64,000 nt of DNA from Chelydra serpentina (Eukaryota > Chordata > Testudines > Chelydridae), in the NCBI GenBank assembly GCA_037349315.1, contig JBAIAC010000059.1:8086001-8150000 (forward strand). Direction: 5' to 3'. A program made the position numbers and the translations under genes. This document shows, piece by piece, positions 59,203 to 64,000 of this stretch (position 1 is the first letter of the stretch; every line of letters begins with the position of its first letter). Below the pieces are notes generated by a model that did no database searches, had not been told where the DNA came from, and saw only the letters and a program-made list of their open reading frames with translations.

Positions 59203-60264
59203 TGGTGTCATAATCTGTATTTAAAAGATTACATAATCTGTATTTGGGGTATCATATGCGAACTGGTAACACATTAGTCATTAATATTATTGCATGATAT
59301 ATGTATGGGTGAAAGTATAAAGAACTATAGATGTGTGATGGAAATATGTTCTTAAAAGGTGTTTTTCAAGCAGTGCTTAAACCCAGCCTGTCCAAGACAA
59401 AGGAATGTTGTTTCACCTGTTTTCCTGTGTTTCCAATGTAAATTGAGACAGGTAACACCACAGAGGCCAAAGAAAAGTACATCTAAACAGAAGGTAAACA
59501 AAGCTATCAAGCTAAACAAGCAGGGTGGCGAAGACTTCCTAACGATCATCATGGGAGATGGAGCCTGCACCCCGAGGAAGCCTTCCTGACTCTTGAAACA
59601 GAGACCCTAGACTTCAGAAAAAAATAAGTAAAGTCAGGAAGCCATTTTGGCATCCATTACTGGCAGACAAAAGAGGCCAGAGCCCTTGTAATCTGAGAAA
59701 GGTGGATCCTTCAGCCAAGGGGGTTGAAGTCTCTGGGAACTGACTGTAGGAAAGAGACCTGCTTCGACAAAGATTGCAACTTGCTGAAGTTAAGTTTTAA
59801 GTACTAGAAAGGGTGCTTTGTTTTGTTTTACTTGTAACCATAACCGTGCCTTCTATTCTTGTTTATAATCATTTAAACCTCTCTCCTTTGTTAATAAACG
59901 TATTCTTGTTTGATTACAAAAGCATCTCTGTGCTTTGTATTAAACTGAAGTGTAAGTCTTCAGCTAATTTAACAGACGTGTGTGTTCTGTTTCTTTGGAG
60001 GCAGCAAACATAACTTCTGTGAGTGTCCAGTGAGAGGGATTGGGACACTGCAGAAAGATGTCTCTGGGAAACTCAGGAACTGGGGTTCACGGGTTATTAC
60101 CTGCATGGTAAAGTCTGGACTGGCAGAGTCCTGATGAGTTTGCTGGCAAGGCAGGCATGTCAGGGTGCTGACACATAGCTTAGCAACAGCAAAGCTCATT
60201 CTCACTGAGGTAGAGTGGTAGCACAGTGGCTCACAGTTCTGGGTGACCAGAGCAAGACATCACA
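59203..60264 (+). mobile_element. Probable solo LTR
   Basis: About 1.06 kb from near tggtgtcataatctgtat to gcaagacatcaca. It contains a polyadenylation signal (ttgttaataaacgtattctt, about 59885-59905) and a T-rich pyrimidine zone before it, then a G-rich downstream region, which fits R-U5. No internal genes are present. Matching target duplications were not found, so the ends are approximate. Frames at 59359-59589 and 59813-60013 are incidental. Confidence 0.55.
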
Positions 60265-60313
60265 GTGCCTTGATGCATGATAACCCAGGGAATCCATGAT
60301 TCTCACAACAAAG

Positions 60314-60656
60314 AGAGCTGGTCAAAACTCAGCCTTTCCATTCCACCAGAAATTCCTACATTTCAAAACATACTTTTGTACCAAATCAGAATGAAACGTT
60401 GAAATTTCCCACAAAACAAAGTTTCCAAATAAGTTCATTTTGAAAATATTTACTTAACTTTATCGAAGCACTTTATTTCAGTCAGGTCAAAGTGCTTTAG
60501 TTCCAATGTATCATTTCAACGTTGGTGTAATAAAAGCTCTGTGACCTTATTGAAACAAAATGTTTCCATAATTTTTCAGAAATTTTGATGAAATAAAAAT
60601 GTTCCTGTGAAATGTTTCAATTTAACTGTTCCATCAGAAAATTTTCAACCAGCTCT
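60314..60656. repeat. T/A-rich MITE-like element
   Basis: The ends are agagctggtcaaaa on the left and, complemented, agagctggttgaaaa on the right. The interior is dense in tttcaaa/aaatttt words of both orientations. It has no coding capacity and no clear duplication. Confidence 0.65.
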
Positions 60657-62939
60657 AATGTCAAGCTTACATGACAAGTTATCATATTACCTACAACTAA
60701 GTATTACTAGAGTTTAACTGCTAACATTGCATCAGAGTAAGTGCACAATTACAGCATGTAGGTTGTAATGAATAAAGAATAATTTCTTCATGAATAATCG
60801 AGGAGAATGTTACTACCTACTTAAGTCAATGAACAGTAAGCCCAGATCCAGGTTGTGCCATTTCTTGTTCCTCTTTCAGTCTTTGCCTCAGGAATGAGGT
60901 GTCGGTGTTTTAGTGCCTAATTTATTCTGTGAAGGATGGTAGTAAACTTTACTACTGTGACCTTTTCTATGTTGCTTATTTGAATTGCTGGCCATGCCCT
61001 GTTCTCCCTGTTCAAAATAGCAGTAGCCTGTATAAGTTCATGTATGCGAAAGATTTGGAATAAGCAGTCAATCAAAATATAGAATATTAAAAATTTTAAA
61101 GTCTATCTTTACAACTCTTTTAAACTTTATAGTCTTTTACTCACTTTACTAGGTAGTAACATTCTCCGAGATCACTGGTGATGAAAACTGTAGCAGGAAT
61201 ACAATTTCACTGCTTTGCTGCAACATTTCACGGCACCATCCTTACGTGCCAACATTCCATGGTGTCACTGGCTCGTCAAGACAGATGGGCCAGGCAAATG
61301 GGACTACACTGCAGGTGTATTTTGACCCATGTGTTATGACCTTGTGTATTTTACAATATTTGTATAATTTTGCCTCCTTTTTATTGTACTACTGAATTTG
61401 TGACCTTGATGTGCACCTCAGATATTGTAACCCAGCCCTTGTATTTACCTTCCCATGCATCTCACCATCTGTTGCAGTTTGGCTGTCCAACTATATCATG
61501 TTTTCCATTTCTTCCAATTCATCTTGCAAATGTTATCCAGCATTACTCCTTCCTCTTCCCCTCACCCCTGCTTTGATAAACTTCTAGCTCTTTTAGAAGG
61601 ATGTCTGGGAAACTCAGCTCTATGGTTTTTTCTGAGATTATAACTGAAAAGTTGAAAGTATGAACATTTGAACGAGAAGGAGAAACAAATCAGTAAGTTC
61701 AGATTGACCTTCACCCACCCTGGGTGAAATAAAAGGCTGATGATCAGATTTTCAAAAGGGCTGAGTGCCAAATGGTTCCCAGGTAAATCGGATATGCTGG
61801 GTGTTTGCCACATTTGCTGATAAATAAAAGCACCTTATGCATTCATGCTTAGGATAAGCAGGGCGGTGTCTCATTTCTGGGCACCTCAGAGCCTTCTAGA
61901 AATTAACAAACTGGAGGGAGTTCAAAGCAATGCAGCAAAAGTAGGGGCATGAGCGACTGATTTGTGGAGAAAGAAGAAAAGCATCAGAAATGTGTAGAGA
62001 TTGGAAAAGCAACATCCAAGGGTAGGACATCGGGGCTACTCATGACTATCTGAAAGGTGTAGACATCCAGAGGAAGAGAAGTTATTTAGGGTGCTACATG
62101 GGGTTAGAAATGGAAGTAATAGGTGCTCCCCAATGGGTTGTGTACTCTCGTCTCCTGAGCTCTCTAATATGGCACTCTACAAAGTGCTGTTTTCTCCCCC
62201 AGCCCTTGTTCAATGTTTGTGTCACAATCCTGGGTAGAGTTCAAAGCAATATGCAAACATCACCCAAAGATATGTTTTCACATCAAACGCATATCCTGAC
62301 ATTTCCCAGCTCTCTCAGAGTTAGGACAAGATCATCTCCTGGTTAAAGAGCAGCTGAACAAAAGTAGACTCAGGCAAGACTGAGGAAATTCCAGTGGGTG
62401 TCAAACCAACTTGTCAAAATTACAATCCCCCTCAATAGAGCATGCTTCTCATCATAATCAAAGTGGCATGCAGCCAAAAATTCCTCCTGCACTCCCTATT
62501 TTATACTGGGTATTTTGCAACAGCAGCAAAAAATTGCTTTTCTGTACCTCTGGCTGGCTAGGAAGCAGACCACATCGTATCCTATCAGATGCAGTCTTGG
62601 CCACAGTAATACATACATTTCTGAGGTCTAGATAACAGTGAGGACATGTACTTTAAATCTATAACAAAAGTTAAGCAGAATAGGGATGGGAAAGGTTCTA
62701 GGCACACACACTGCCATGAAGCAGAGAGAGGTGAGATCACTTAGATACCATTTTCCTTATTTAATAGATTCAGTGTTAGGAGAAAATGGTTCTTTCTTTA
62801 CCATTGTCACATGACAATTCTGGCAATGTATGATACTAAGGGGTGAAACCATAGATATTAAAATACTCTAGCTTTTATTACATGCAGCAGTTCACTTGCT
62901 GAATATCACTCTGGCACTAGGATCACTTCACAGAGGATC
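60657..62939. other. Non-coding stretch
   Basis: No gene is supported. The short frames at 61370-61813 and 62098-62635 have no recognisable similarity. Confidence 0.45.
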
Positions 62940-63190
62940 CACTTTAAAGGTCCTGGTCACAGTCTTCAGAGTGCTCAATGGACTGGACCATCCCAGACAC
63001 CACTTCACCCTCTATACTAGCTACAATCTTCAGGAGCAACCCAACTTTCAACAGCAAGACTGAGCGTAGTGGGAACTGGAGACAGAGCCTTCTCAATGGT
63101 CTACAGCTGTGCAACCCCTTTTCACAAACCTTACCCTCCTCAGGACAAAACGCAAAACCCATTTCTTTGTCAGAGTTTTTTCATAGTAAA
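62940..63190 (+). mobile_element. L2-type LINE relic, ORF2 C-terminus
   Basis: In the plus-strand frame LKVLVTVFRVLNGLDHP (about 62945-62990) followed, after a shift, by GTGDRAFSMVYSCATP (about 63072-63118), the sequence matches the L2-type pattern 'K.L...YKALNGL.P' and 'GDRAFSVA.P.LWN'. It is an ancient fragment with frameshifts. Confidence 0.55.
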
Positions 63191-63449
63191 TAATAAATAT
63201 CTCCCAATTCTTAGGAATGGAGAAAGGAGGAGGAAGATAGGATCTTAACCCATGTGTAGACCACCTGTGGATATATGTATTTTGTAACATGCTTGGATCC
63301 CAAGGTGCTGAGTGTGGTATAAATAATAACTTGGATTTGTGGTTACTGGGGTAAGGTACTGAGTACCAGGAAAAAGGTCCTGACCATCAGATTTATTAGG
63401 TTCTGAGTAATCTCCCAGGAACGTGATCGGAACTTAAAAGCATGTAGAT

Positions 63450-63525
63450 TACAGTCCTGCATTAGCAGACAGCTGGACTAGATGACCCAGTGGCTGTTTC
63501 TGATTCCACTTAAGATGCACACTGG
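63450..63525 (+). repeat. CR1-like 3' tail fragment
   Basis: agctggactagatgacccag is the CR1 3' UTR motif; the surrounding sequence is too diverged to extend. Nothing further is recognised to the end of the window, apart from taattataattata near 63894-63907. Confidence 0.6.
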
Positions 63526-64000
63526 TTTATTTTCTGTCCTGAACTAGCCCATTTGACTCATATACACCTTGGGGTTGTTGTTTTTTCTGACAGAGGCTGA
63601 AACAAGAATGGACATTGGTCTCCTTTCACCTCTTTACTTTCCTGTTATAATTTAAACTGAATGTTGGAAAACCAACTGCATTCCTCTCTCAGCCACATAG
63701 GTGTGATCAAATGCAAGCTATAATGAATGTGTCAGGTTGTATCACATGTAAAGCTTCCTCAGCAGCTGTTTAGAAAAACCTCATTCTCTCCTACATACCA
63801 AATTCAACAATAATTAGTTTTGATTCCCAATCAAAATATTGTAATGTTGGATTTGTCCAGAGTCATTAAGAGAGGCAGGAAAATGCTATTACATTAATTA
63901 TAATTATAAGGCAAGAAGAGAGGGGGAGTTTTTTTTAAAAAAAACAAACCACATTTACCAGCAAAACATGGAAAAAACTGAATATCTGTACAAATGCAGG

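Noticed and set aside
52161..60264. The two LTR-like sequences (52161-52958 and 59203-60264) as a pair flanking one provirus
   Set aside because: They differ in sequence, and the intervening 6 kb holds no gag/pol/env-type coding sequence.

Overview
This window looks like non-coding DNA from a turtle (Testudines). The evidence is its repeat content: many CR1 LINE copies of several ages, several carrying an ATTCTATG-type 3' tail; an RTE-like LINE; Penelope-like fragments with GIY-YIG endonuclease remnants; LTRs with 5-bp target-site duplications (TSDs); hAT, Harbinger and mariner/pogo elements; and MIR/L2 relics. No convincing host exon, tRNA, CRISPR array or bacterial-type operon was found. 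Almost every long reading frame belongs to a mobile element or is a chance frame. The species call is inference from repeat families recognised by eye, not from an alignment.

Layout. 1-10 kb: mostly unique AT-rich DNA with a Penelope-type palindrome (125-345), CR1 pieces (2130-2700, 4158-4336) and small palindromic elements. 10-22 kb: two hAT-type elements with clear TSDs (10358-10926, 12941-13051), an old CR1 fragment, a decayed 1.9-kb CR1 (about 16180-18060) and MIR-like relics. 22.4-30.6 kb: a nested stack of mobile elements. An RTE-like LINE (minus) is split by a CR1 carrying ORF1 and the start of ORF2. That CR1 is split by an LTR (25216-27927, TSD acctt), which holds two further CR1 insertions. 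The RTE also carries a separate solo LTR (23934-25036, TSD atccc). 31 kb: a Penelope-like endonuclease fragment. 34881-37716: a whole but decayed Harbinger element with two convergent genes (Myb/SANT-like and transposase). 38.9-46 kb: a dense cluster of MITEs and GC-rich elements, plus a second Penelope-like fragment. 46305-46527: a 7SL RNA-derived retrocopy fused to an H/ACA snoRNA-like tail, between perfect 11-bp duplications. 47989-49723: a locus-specific direct duplication. 52-60 kb: LTR-like sequences and the standout feature, an inverted-repeat-bounded DNA transposon (54718-57260) with an uninterrupted 563-codon transposase-like frame. 60-64 kb: largely unique sequence with an L2 relic.

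The genes do not form a host pathway. Each belongs to the life cycle of its own element: copying by endonuclease and reverse transcriptase for CR1, RTE and Penelope; cut-and-paste transposition for Harbinger and the CACTG-ended element. The non-autonomous MITEs would have depended on related transposases elsewhere in the genome.
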